Positions 28,259 to 36,875 of a stretch of 64,000 nt of DNA are shown one piece after another. The notes beneath the pieces are model-generated. The model made no database searches and was not told the DNA's origin. It worked only from the letters and a program-made list of their open reading frames with translations. The position numbers and the translations under genes were made by a program. Origin of the DNA: Butyrivibrio hungatei DSM 14810 (GTDB lineage: Bacteria; Bacillota; Clostridia; Lachnospirales; Lachnospiraceae); assembly GCF_900143205.1 (NCBI RefSeq), contig NZ_FRDH01000006.1, positions 186,001 through 250,000 of the forward strand. The letters are read 5' to 3'. The number at the start of each line of letters is the position of its first letter. Position 1 is the stretch's first letter.

Positions 28259-28326
28259 ACTCTAAATCCTCCTTACCCCATTGGGAAAATATTAGTCCAG
28301 ATATTTTAAATATCCGGTAGCTACCA

Positions 28327-29337
28327 TTACATTTTGATACCTGTACTACTGATACTCTCAACAAATGATCTCTGTGCAAAGAGATAGAGAATAATAAGTG
28401 GTACGATGATCATAAGTGTTCCTGTTGCAAGAATACAGTTTGAGTAAGCAACAGAAATTGTTGTCTTAACGCCGTTTATTCTCTGGATATAAGCACCAAG
28501 GCTATCTACGATTCTTGCAAGACCAGTACTTACAAGCTTGGTATTTCCAAGGAACATTTTTGAATAAAATCCGTCTGTCCACTGCCATACAAAAGCAAAA
28601 AGGAAACATGAAGTGATGATTGGCTTTGCCTGTGGAAGCATGATTCTTACAAAGGTCTTAAGCATTCCGCAGCCATCAACATACGCTGCTTCTTCAAGAT
28701 CGCCAGGAATATTTCTGAAATACTGACGGATCATGTATATGTACAGACCGTTCTTAAGTCCCATACATCCTGCACTCATGAGATAATAAGGTAACTTTGA
28801 CCCTCTGAGATTAATTGTATTGCCGGTAATTAATTGACATAATCCCAATATATCAAAAAATCTAAAGTGCAAATGAAGTGAACTTGCAATAGTCTGTGGC
28901 GGAATCAAGATTACAAGTATTACCATGGCGAACCAGAATTTCTTGAATGGAAATTCAAATCTGGCAAATCCATATCCAACCAGTGTGCAGACTGCAATCT
29001 GAAGAGCTGCGATCGTAAGAGAGATCAGTAGTGAATTAACTACTGCCTGTCTATAGTTCATAAGCTCTGCTGCAAGTCTGTAGTTTCCTGTGGTAAAATG
29101 CTCAGGAATAGAAATAACTATCGGATTATACAGATCTTTTTCTGTCATGAAGCTTACAGAAATCTTGTTAAGGATTGGCTGAAGGATCATGAAGCACATA
29201 CCAAACAAAAGGATGAATCTGATAATGCTTATGACTCTCTCAGATATCTTTTTCTGTAAAAGATATCCACCTGAAAGCTTATTTCTTTCCCAAAATCCTA
29301 ATTTGTCATATCTTGAATTATTCTCTGTATTAGTCAT
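28327..29337 (-). CDS. Carbohydrate ABC transporter permease (MalG-like)
   Basis: 336 residues, about six membrane helices beginning near residue 38. The EAA loop LEEAAYVDGCGMLKTFV lies near residues 215-235. It overlaps the end of the upstream permease by eight bases, which suggests translational coupling. The N-terminal cytoplasmic stretch of about 35 residues is longer than usual. AGAGGG is upstream of the ATG. Confidence 0.9.
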   Translation of the reverse strand: MTNTENNSRYDKLGFWERNKLSGGYLLQKKISERVISIIRFILLFGMCFMILQPILNKISVSFMTEKDLYNPIVISIPEHFTTGNYRLAAELMNYRQAVVNSLLISLTIAALQIAVCTLVGYGFARFEFPFKKFWFAMVILVILIPPQTIASSLHLHFRFFDILGLCQLITGNTINLRGSKLPYYLMSAGCMGLKNGLYIYMIRQYFRNIPGDLEEAAYVDGCGMLKTFVRIMLPQAKPIITSCFLFAFVWQWTDGFYSKMFLGNTKLVSTGLARIVDSLGAYIQRINGVKTTISVAYSNCILATGTLMIIVPLIILYLFAQRSFVESISSTGIKM

Positions 29338-30238
29338 AGTAATAAACCCTCTTTGAGATAAAGAATGATGTTATTCCAACGAATGCAAGTACAAGTAAGA
29401 AGTATACCCATGACATTGCTGATGCATTGCCGTACTGCTGCTGGTCAATCATTACCTTCTGTATTTTTTCAATAACCCCGTTATCCGATCTCATACAGAA
29501 ATCAACTACTGTGTAGATCCAGTTAACAAGGAACAGAGAACTGATCATTGGGAAGGTGATCTTCCAAAGGCTCTCCCACTTGGTACATCCCTCGATATCA
29601 GCTGCTTCATACATGCTTGAAGATATTGTCTGAAGTCCTGAGAGGAAGATGATAATCTGGATTCCTGATGAAAGAGCTACGTCGTAGATATTGTTGATAA
29701 CTTCAAATACCTTTTCATAAGCTCTTACTCCTACGCCTGCAGTTCTAAGGATAGTCTCCAAAGCTGCTGTAATGCTGATTCCAGATGTGGACTGCTCAAT
29801 TGTCTGTGCCAGTGATGACATAAGTTCGTTGTTGGACTCAAGTCCTACGATAACACCTGATGAAAGGATTACCGGAAGGAAGAATATCGCTCTTACCAAT
29901 GCTCTTCCATGGAACTTTTGATTGAGGATCAAAGCCACGAAAAAACTAAATACAATGATAGCCAGTGAATAAACCATCATACGTGAGAGTTCTTCCCACA
30001 AGAGTCTGTTAAATTCAGGATCAACCCTGAAGGCGAATACATAATTCGTTAAACCGCTAAAGGTCTTGGTAACAGTTCCTGCCGCCAGATTCACGTTGCA
30101 AAAGCTCATGTAACAGGATTCAAAAAGTGGTTTGACCATGAAGGCCAAGAAGCCAACTATGAAAGGTGATATGAAAAGATATCCTGATATGGCTTTGCGT
30201 TTTTGAAGCCCAGCCAATTTGTTTTTTTGCTTACTCAT
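29330..30238 (-). CDS. Carbohydrate ABC transporter permease (MalF-like)
   Basis: About 302 residues, six or so membrane helices. The EAA loop SMYEAADIEGCTKWESLWKI lies near residue 215. It carries an extra hydrophilic stretch (about residues 115-180) between helices. An upstream GTG overlaps the stop of the preceding gene, but GGGGAG with seven-base spacing supports the ATG at 30238. With the next gene it forms the channel of the second importer. Confidence 0.9.
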   Translation of the reverse strand: MSKQKNKLAGLQKRKAISGYLFISPFIVGFLAFMVKPLFESCYMSFCNVNLAAGTVTKTFSGLTNYVFAFRVDPEFNRLLWEELSRMMVYSLAIIVFSFFVALILNQKFHGRALVRAIFFLPVILSSGVIVGLESNNELMSSLAQTIEQSTSGISITAALETILRTAGVGVRAYEKVFEVINNIYDVALSSGIQIIIFLSGLQTISSSMYEAADIEGCTKWESLWKITFPMISSLFLVNWIYTVVDFCMRSDNGVIEKIQKVMIDQQQYGNASAMSWVYFLLVLAFVGITSFFISKRVYYYD

Positions 30239-30252
30239 AACAAACTCCCCTC

Positions 30253-32823
30253 TCACCTTGTAACTACATAATCTCTTGCTGGTACTTTAACTGCGCCTTC
30301 TGTGTAATCACTGTAGCCGTAGTTAACGTAAACCTTAGTACCATCTGCATATTCTGTGCAGGAAACATCAGCAGTTAAATTCTCATGACCTGTCATTTCC
30401 TGATTGAATGTATGTCCAAGTTCATTGTTGTATCTTGTGTAGATCTCTAGCATGCGATCTTTCCAAGCATCGTAGGATGATCCGTAATACTCTGTGTATA
30501 AAGTCTTCTGTGTTGCGAAGGAATCTTCTTCCATGAATGTGAACTGAAGTCCAGCGCCATATTCAGCAGAATATAAAACTTCATCTTCTGCATTTCCACA
30601 GATGTTTATAGGCTCACCTGTGTAATCTACTCTTCCGTGAACAGCAAGCTGGAAGAAAGGAACACACTCATCAAGGATCGTATATTCGCTTCCTCTAAGA
30701 TCCATGTTTGTAACCATTGATGCGAATGGAATCGCATAATCATTACCCATGTTGATCATTACTGGTGTGCCTGCTTCGTTGTAGCTCTTAAGCTGTTCTA
30801 CCTGGAGCCCCAGTACTTGTTCTCTGCTGTAAGTCTTCTTTCTATAGAAGTCTGATGAAAGATCCATTCCAAGATCCTGGAAGGATGCTCCAGCGTTGTA
30901 CTTCTTAGAAGTATTTACAAGCTTGTCTGCGTACTTGTTTGCAAGTTCTGTATGAAGGAGATAGTGAAGGTCCTCTGAATCTCTTTCTGCGTAAGTTACA
31001 TGGCTGTATGCGTGAAGCTCAGCTCTTTCCTTACTGATGAACTTGGCAGCATCTCTATAGGAGAAGAATCCATTAAAGAGGTTACTGTCGTATGCGTACT
31101 GGGTAATACCATTTAAGTAAACTGTATTTCCATTTGCTTCTGCATTATTTACAAAGTTCTTAAGGTCTTTTTTGCTTCCAAGGGCACCAACTGTCTTGGT
31201 CCTTGCAAGTACCTTCTGCTTGACACCGCCGTTACACCATCCGGAAAGCTTAACCTGCATATTTGATACGCCGTTATTTCCAAGATCAGTGATGATGGCA
31301 TCTGCATCTTTGTAGCTTGTGAGCTTAAGTGGTCTTGAAACCGGAACTCCAAGAACCTGTTTAACCTTATCAATAGCACCTACGATCTCAATGGCTACTG
31401 GAGCTGATGTGTCATCTACAAGATCAAGATAGCCTGCGTATTCATTCTGAAGATATGTGCTATAGACCTTTGCCATATCTACGTAGCTTCCTGAGTTTAC
31501 AAAGGTGTATCTCTGTCTCAAGGTCTCATCTGGAAGCTTAGTTGCGTATTCGTAAATATCTGAGTTAGCGATATCACCTACATCGAATTTTTCTCTCTGG
31601 CAGATGCTGTACTTGGCATTAACAAAGTTGTAACTGTGGTTCTTGCCTGCAACATCAGCCTGGATTGATGCGTAGCTTCTGCCGTCTTCAAGGATACAGA
31701 TAAAGGAATCATTTCCTTCAGAAACGCCATACACTCCATAGTAAGCTCTTGTGTTGTGTACTACTGCATCTCTGCTAAGGCACATATCCCAACCATATAC
31801 GTTGGTGTAGTAACTACTCTGTGATGTCTTGCCGTTGTTGAAATTGATAAGTGCTCCGCCACCTTCAGGTACCAGCATGAAGCCGTTATCATTTGGTCCG
31901 CCTGCTCCAAAATATGGAAGAGGAGTGATTGTATAGATTGGTGTCTCAGGATCAAAATCAAGATCGCTGAATGGAACTTCTACCACCAGGTCTTTTCCCT
32001 CGAGCTTGTAGACAACGCTTACATTGAAAATTGCATTATCTGATGTGTTTGATGACTGATCCAGCTCTTTATCTGCAAGGTAATTATCATATGTATATCC
32101 AACTGCCTCGAACTTATCCTGGAGAGTCTTTCTTACATTCTCTTTGGTAGCAGTTCTGAGTACGTAGATAACTTCTGTCTCGATGATAGGATAGTTTGCA
32201 AGGAGCTCTTCCTTGTTATCCTTTGGTGTGAGCTTATTGATGTCGTACTTTTTGTAGTACTGTTTAATAAGATCAGCATCTTTTTTATCCATCTGTGAGA
32301 GGTAACCCTCAAACTCTTCTGCAGTACTTACTGGAGGAATGATGAATTCTTTTTGTACACTTCCAAGTGAATAATTAACTCTGATCTCATTGTCTCCTGG
32401 AACGATCTCGTAGATACCATTCTGAGCACTGAAGGCATATGAGTTGTAAGTTGTCTCAAGTCCCTGTGTGATCGAGTAAGACATGATAAGTGGTGACTGA
32501 AGATATGCTTTCTGATCATCAAGTGCCTTCTCATCTTCTGCCGCATCAAGTGGATTTGAGTACCACACCTTGCCGCTGTCCTTTACCTCAATACTAAATT
32601 CAGTTGTCTTTGGATCCATGGATAACTTAAGCTGTCCGTTATCGATGGTAATCGTGTCTTCGCCACCACCATAAGCGTATGGAGGAATAGCTTCTTTTGA
32701 CTCTTCAGGAGCCTTGGTATTAACTACGTAAAAGATGGCTCCAACGATTATCAGAAATATGATCAATGAAGGGATGAGTTTTATTAACCCTTTTATTAGT
32801 TTTTGCTTTAACTCTTTTTTCAA
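30253..32823 (-). CDS. Membrane-anchored surface protein, DUF5696-like (possible glycosidase-like fold)
   Basis: About 856 residues. A single N-terminal membrane helix (about 12-33) after a Lys-rich start suggests an anchor with the bulk outside. The next 300 residues look like a beta-sandwich; the later part (about 470-780) has alternating strand/helix spacing that suggests a TIM barrel, with acidic residues at strand ends such as FQDLGMDL. I believe this is the DUF5696 family, uncharacterised, but I cannot run a profile search. It sits between YIP1 and permease genes. The frame opens at GTG 32832, but AGAGG fits the TTG at 32823 better. An active site is inference only. Confidence 0.65.
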   Translation of the reverse strand: MKKELKQKLIKGLIKLIPSLIIFLIIVGAIFYVVNTKAPEESKEAIPPYAYGGGEDTITIDNGQLKLSMDPKTTEFSIEVKDSGKVWYSNPLDAAEDEKALDDQKAYLQSPLIMSYSITQGLETTYNSYAFSAQNGIYEIVPGDNEIRVNYSLGSVQKEFIIPPVSTAEEFEGYLSQMDKKDADLIKQYYKKYDINKLTPKDNKEELLANYPIIETEVIYVLRTATKENVRKTLQDKFEAVGYTYDNYLADKELDQSSNTSDNAIFNVSVVYKLEGKDLVVEVPFSDLDFDPETPIYTITPLPYFGAGGPNDNGFMLVPEGGGALINFNNGKTSQSSYYTNVYGWDMCLSRDAVVHNTRAYYGVYGVSEGNDSFICILEDGRSYASIQADVAGKNHSYNFVNAKYSICQREKFDVGDIANSDIYEYATKLPDETLRQRYTFVNSGSYVDMAKVYSTYLQNEYAGYLDLVDDTSAPVAIEIVGAIDKVKQVLGVPVSRPLKLTSYKDADAIITDLGNNGVSNMQVKLSGWCNGGVKQKVLARTKTVGALGSKKDLKNFVNNAEANGNTVYLNGITQYAYDSNLFNGFFSYRDAAKFISKERAELHAYSHVTYAERDSEDLHYLLHTELANKYADKLVNTSKKYNAGASFQDLGMDLSSDFYRKKTYSREQVLGLQVEQLKSYNEAGTPVMINMGNDYAIPFASMVTNMDLRGSEYTILDECVPFFQLAVHGRVDYTGEPINICGNAEDEVLYSAEYGAGLQFTFMEEDSFATQKTLYTEYYGSSYDAWKDRMLEIYTRYNNELGHTFNQEMTGHENLTADVSCTEYADGTKVYVNYGYSDYTEGAVKVPARDYVVTR

Positions 32824-32844
32824 GTTCGTCACCTCTTGCCATTC

Positions 32845-33504
32845 CTACATTCGGAACATCAATTCTTTTGCCAGTGAAATGAAGTACGCTACACCCTGTG
32901 AGATCATACTAAAGAAGATCATAAGGATGAAGATCATTACCAGCATTGCAAACAGTGTTGCAACAGTAAAAAGAATGTTCTTTCCAGCGGAGTATTCGTG
33001 AATCTGCCCCATGGCAGCTATTACAAGTAGGGCTGCGTAAACCAAGGAAAGTGCACTGACTACTGAGTAGAACTGACCTTCCTGAACAGTTACGAAATTA
33101 CTGAATATCATCAGCGGGAACTGAATGAGTACATATGGCGTAAATGCATAGCAGGTTGCCATATATACCTGTCCCAGTTTTCCTTTTCCGTCAAAGAGTG
33201 TCGTCAGAGCCCAATTGCCAACTACCCAAAGGGAAAGCGGGAAAATGACGCTGGCAAGATACAGGAAGATGTTAAGGTCTTCCCAATAAACTTGCATAAA
33301 CAAAAAGCTTGTGTATTTGAGCTTCATGATTCTAAGAACAAGCGCTGCAGCAAGTATAGTATTTGCCGCTGCATAAGTTCCTCTTTTTTCATGAGTCAGA
33401 TCCCAGAAACCATCGAGGGGATGAGTCATGCAGTAAAGAGCAAACTTCAGCGAATCAATATATTTTTCTTTTGGAGTCATATTCTCTTTTGGTTTTGCTA
33501 TCAT
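32845..33504 (-). CDS. YIP1-family integral membrane protein
   Basis: 219 residues with a hydrophilic N-terminus (about 1-45), then about five membrane helices between residues 46 and 210. The sequence pattern, including HPLDGFWDL near residue 28 and CYAFTPYVL near the third helix, fits the YIP1 family. Its role in bacteria is unknown; a neighbour of a surface protein and transporters, it may assist membrane assembly or anchoring of the complex. It begins four bases after the NHL gene stop and ends just before the DUF5696-like gene, so co-translation is likely. Confidence 0.75.
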   Translation of the reverse strand: MIAKPKENMTPKEKYIDSLKFALYCMTHPLDGFWDLTHEKRGTYAAANTILAAALVLRIMKLKYTSFLFMQVYWEDLNIFLYLASVIFPLSLWVVGNWALTTLFDGKGKLGQVYMATCYAFTPYVLIQFPLMIFSNFVTVQEGQFYSVVSALSLVYAALLVIAAMGQIHEYSAGKNILFTVATLFAMLVMIFILMIFFSMISQGVAYFISLAKELMFRM

Positions 33505-33508
33505 ACCC

Positions 33509-35035
33509 TCACCTGTCTTTACCTGTTATAAAAATGTCTGCTGTATCTATCTCATGTTTGATACTCTTGATTCTGCCTCTTCCAAGAGGAATGAGGAATA
33601 ACAAGACTACCACAAGTACTATCCAGCCGATGTGTTCTTCAACCCACTGCTTACGATACTGCTTGTAAGCTTTTGAGTAGTTCTCGGCGTCATACTTAAG
33701 TTCAAAGTAGTTCATGGCTTCTTTGTATCTTTCCTGTCTTAGAAGTGCTCTTCCAAGACCGATGTAAGCAAGATCGTAGTTGCCATTCTGATCCATAACC
33801 TTCTGCCACTCTTCTCCAGATTTCTCGTAATTACCTTTGTCGAAATCTTCGATAGCGTTGTAGACTGTGTTACCAAACTCTGTTGGTACAAAAGCTGTTA
33901 TGGAGCAATCAAGGCTATCAAGTACATAGAGCTCATGTCCGTAGTGCTCGATGGCTGATGGTCTTCTGAAGTATCCGTCCATGTTTCCGTTTCCACCAAA
34001 GGCGAATACCATTCTGCCCTGATCATCATATCCAAAAAGTCTTCCTCTGTTTCTGTCGAGGCAGACATAAATGTCGTTGTCCATACAGGTTACATCTGTA
34101 AAGATTGATGGGCCTTCATAACCACCTCCTGATCCAAAGTAAAGATCACCGATGATCTTCCAGTCACCATTTCTTACGAGAATGTCTGAACCAAGGAGAT
34201 TTAACTTTCTAACTGCATCGCCGTCAACCTTGTTATCTTCGTTTGTTCTGATGGCTGCTGTTGCATATATGAAACCTTCATAGTCCATGTAGATGTTCTC
34301 GTACTCTGTTGGAACGAAGGATTCCATCTTGGCTCTCTGTTCCTGAGAAGCAAGCTTCTTCCAAATGTAATCAGCAAACTTGAAGGTTACCTTTGTAGCA
34401 CCTACGAATCCTGAAAAGGTTCCATCGTTTTCATACTTCACGAGACCTTTGTTAATTCCAATTGCTATGCAGTAAACACGTTCTGCTGTATCGATTGCAA
34501 GCTTGTTTGGCTGGAATACAAGTGCTGGATCAAGGGTGCTATCATCAGGCTTTGTAAATTCCATGATGTAATTTAAGTCTTTATCAAGCTTTAATACTCT
34601 TGCATTTCCCTGATCTGCGATGAAGATGTTTCCTTTTTCTGAAACAGCTACATCAGTAGGGTTATTTAATGTGTTTGTTCCTGTTCCTCCAGAAAAAGAA
34701 TCAATGATCCTTTTTACTTCCAGTTTTTCAGGAGATTTTCTATCAAGCTCTATGATCCTGTTGTTACCGCTGTCGCACACGTAAATGCTTGTGCCATATA
34801 CGAAAAGTCCCTGAGGATTTTTAAGCTTTAGATCAAGTCCAAGTTCTGAAGATGTAAATACCTTACAAACTGTATAAAGGTCCGGACTTTCCTGAACATC
34901 GCCCCACCAGTCGTAATTGTAAGTATATCCATACTCTCCATCACTTTTGGCCTGTGCTGTGACCGGCTGAAGAAGCACTGTCGCAGCTACAATTAACGCT
35001 ATTCCAGTTTTTATAATGAAATTTTTCTTATGCAT
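33509..35035 (-). CDS. Secreted NHL beta-propeller/TPR protein with C-terminal membrane anchor
   Basis: 508 residues. A signal peptide ends AQA at about residue 29. Residues about 60-395 hold NHL-type repeats (patterns such as LNNPTDVAVSEKGNIFIADQGNARV) forming a six-bladed-like propeller. Residues about 400-455 are TPR-like (YDLAYIGLGRALL, YKEAMNYFELKY). A membrane helix at about 465-485 and a basic tail place the propeller outside the cell. No enzyme motif is visible; a scaffold or glycan-binding role is inferred from its position between importer permeases and the YIP1 gene. Confidence 0.75.
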   Translation of the reverse strand: MHKKNFIIKTGIALIVAATVLLQPVTAQAKSDGEYGYTYNYDWWGDVQESPDLYTVCKVFTSSELGLDLKLKNPQGLFVYGTSIYVCDSGNNRIIELDRKSPEKLEVKRIIDSFSGGTGTNTLNNPTDVAVSEKGNIFIADQGNARVLKLDKDLNYIMEFTKPDDSTLDPALVFQPNKLAIDTAERVYCIAIGINKGLVKYENDGTFSGFVGATKVTFKFADYIWKKLASQEQRAKMESFVPTEYENIYMDYEGFIYATAAIRTNEDNKVDGDAVRKLNLLGSDILVRNGDWKIIGDLYFGSGGGYEGPSIFTDVTCMDNDIYVCLDRNRGRLFGYDDQGRMVFAFGGNGNMDGYFRRPSAIEHYGHELYVLDSLDCSITAFVPTEFGNTVYNAIEDFDKGNYEKSGEEWQKVMDQNGNYDLAYIGLGRALLRQERYKEAMNYFELKYDAENYSKAYKQYRKQWVEEHIGWIVLVVVLLFLIPLGRGRIKSIKHEIDTADIFITGKDR

Positions 35036-35055
35036 AACTGCTTCAACCTTTCACA

Positions 35056-35919
35056 TTAGTCTTTAAGTCCTGAGCTAGCCATTGTCTCTAAGATCTGGCT
35101 TTCTGAGAATACGAAGATAAGAATTGGAACGATCATTACTACTACAAGTACTGCAGCTCCCTGTCCTGTTCTTGCAATTCCACCAGCCTGGATCTGCTGA
35201 AGGGCATATACAAGAGTCTTACGTTCTTCTGAATAAATAAATGTTGACGCTCTGTTATTCCAAAGTCCCTGTACTGAGAAGATGATAAGTGTCATCCATG
35301 CAGGTTTTACGTTTGGCATAACGATCCTTGAAAATACCGTCCACTCATTGGCTCCGTCGATCTTGGCTGCTTCAATAAGTGATGTTGGAAGTCCTTCCAT
35401 GAACTGCTTCATAAGGAAGAATCCCATTGGTGCTGCAAAAGCAGGAACGATTATTGCCCAGTATGTGTCGATCCATCCAAGCTTATTGATGATAAGGTAG
35501 TTAGGAATCTGTGTTACCATACCTGTGAACATCATGGATACTGTGACAATCTTGAAGAATGTCTTTCCACCTGGGAATTCATACTTGGCAAGTACGAAGG
35601 CACCCATTGATGCGATGATAAGATGTCCTGCTGTACCAACGAATGTGATAAATACAGTGTTGAAAAGATATCTTGAGAATGTTACTACCCCGCTCTTTCC
35701 CATTGTTACAAACAAATCTGAGAAGTTATCAAATGTTGGATGCTGTGGGAAGATCCTTGGTGGGAATTTAAACAACTCATCAAGTGGCTTCATAGCACTG
35801 CTGACTGCATATACGATTGGGAATACCATGACCATCGCAACCAGTATAAGGAAGATGTAAAGTGCTATATCTCCTCCGATGGATCTATTAGGTTTTCTTT
35901 TCTTAATTAGCTTACTCAT
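35056..35919 (-). CDS. Carbohydrate ABC transporter permease (MalG-like)
   Basis: 287 residues with about six membrane helices starting near residue 18. The EAA loop LIEAAKIDGANEWTVF lies near residues 180-200 and the C-terminus ends TMASSGLKD, as usual for MalG-like proteins. The ATG follows the stop of the upstream permease by one base, so translation is coupled. A TTG four codons earlier lies too close to the AAGGAG site. Confidence 0.9.
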   Translation of the reverse strand: MSKLIKKRKPNRSIGGDIALYIFLILVAMVMVFPIVYAVSSAMKPLDELFKFPPRIFPQHPTFDNFSDLFVTMGKSGVVTFSRYLFNTVFITFVGTAGHLIIASMGAFVLAKYEFPGGKTFFKIVTVSMMFTGMVTQIPNYLIINKLGWIDTYWAIIVPAFAAPMGFFLMKQFMEGLPTSLIEAAKIDGANEWTVFSRIVMPNVKPAWMTLIIFSVQGLWNNRASTFIYSEERKTLVYALQQIQAGGIARTGQGAAVLVVVMIVPILIFVFSESQILETMASSGLKD

Positions 35920-35920
35920 A

Positions 35921-36859
35921 TCAAGTTCCAACTCTCCTTAACAAGCTCTGAATTGCTTTATTACAAAGAATCATCATCAAGAACAATACTGTTGCTATAG
36001 CGCAGGCATAACCCATCTCAAATCTGTCAAAACCGTAGTCATAAAGGTGTGTTACGATTGTTCGTGCTGCATAGTTTGTACTAGGATATCCACAAAGTGC
36101 CATTGTTACTTCACATACACCAAATGATGATGTGATGGCCATGATCGCTCCGAACATAAGCATTGGCTTCATGTTTGGAAGTGTGATATACCAAAGCTCC
36201 TGCCATCTGTTCTTGACACCATCCATGTATCCCGCTTCGTACTGAGCCCTATCTATACCCTGAAGACCAGCTACGAATGAAAGGAATCCTGTTCCCAAGC
36301 TCATCCAGAGGATAACCAGCATACAGATTGGAAGCATGTACTTTGGATCAATGAGCCAAAGCTTGGCTGTATCAATGAGTCCGTGACTTAACAGGAACGC
36401 ATTTACATAACCGTAAACATCTCCTCTGAAGAATACTGAGAAGATAACATAACAGTTACCAGCGATTGATGGTGCGTAGAAAACAACTACCGCAATACTT
36501 CTGATCCATCTAGGAAGTTCACTGATGAGCCATGCAAAAACGAATGACAATATGTATCCTAGTGGTCCTGTTATGAGAGCTATCATAAGTGTATTCTTGA
36601 CACCTATCAGGAAGATATCATCCTGAAGGATCAAACTTGTGTAATTCTGAAGTCCGATGAACCTTGGTGGTTCAAGGATGTTGTAATAAGTGAAACTGTA
36701 ATATATTGAAGCCACTACAGGAAATACATAAAACATAGTGAAAAGTATTGCGTATGGTGCAAGGAACAAATAGCACATCTTCCTGTTTTTGGCTTTCTTA
36801 ACTGCTACTTGAAAATTATGTTTTCGCAGTGTCAGATACTTCTGCAGATATTCCTTCAT
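35921..36859 (-). CDS. Carbohydrate ABC transporter permease (MalF-like)
   Basis: 312 residues, six or so membrane helices beginning near residue 28. The EAA-loop equivalent YEAGYMDGVKNRWQEL lies near residue 205 (A to G change in the first EAA). It pairs with the next permease. GGAG precedes the ATG; only 16 bp separate it from the anchored binding protein upstream. Confidence 0.9.
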   Translation of the reverse strand: MKEYLQKYLTLRKHNFQVAVKKAKNRKMCYLFLAPYAILFTMFYVFPVVASIYYSFTYYNILEPPRFIGLQNYTSLILQDDIFLIGVKNTLMIALITGPLGYILSFVFAWLISELPRWIRSIAVVVFYAPSIAGNCYVIFSVFFRGDVYGYVNAFLLSHGLIDTAKLWLIDPKYMLPICMLVILWMSLGTGFLSFVAGLQGIDRAQYEAGYMDGVKNRWQELWYITLPNMKPMLMFGAIMAITSSFGVCEVTMALCGYPSTNYAARTIVTHLYDYGFDRFEMGYACAIATVLFLMMILCNKAIQSLLRRVGT

Positions 36860-36875
36860 TTCTAGTTTCTCCTAA

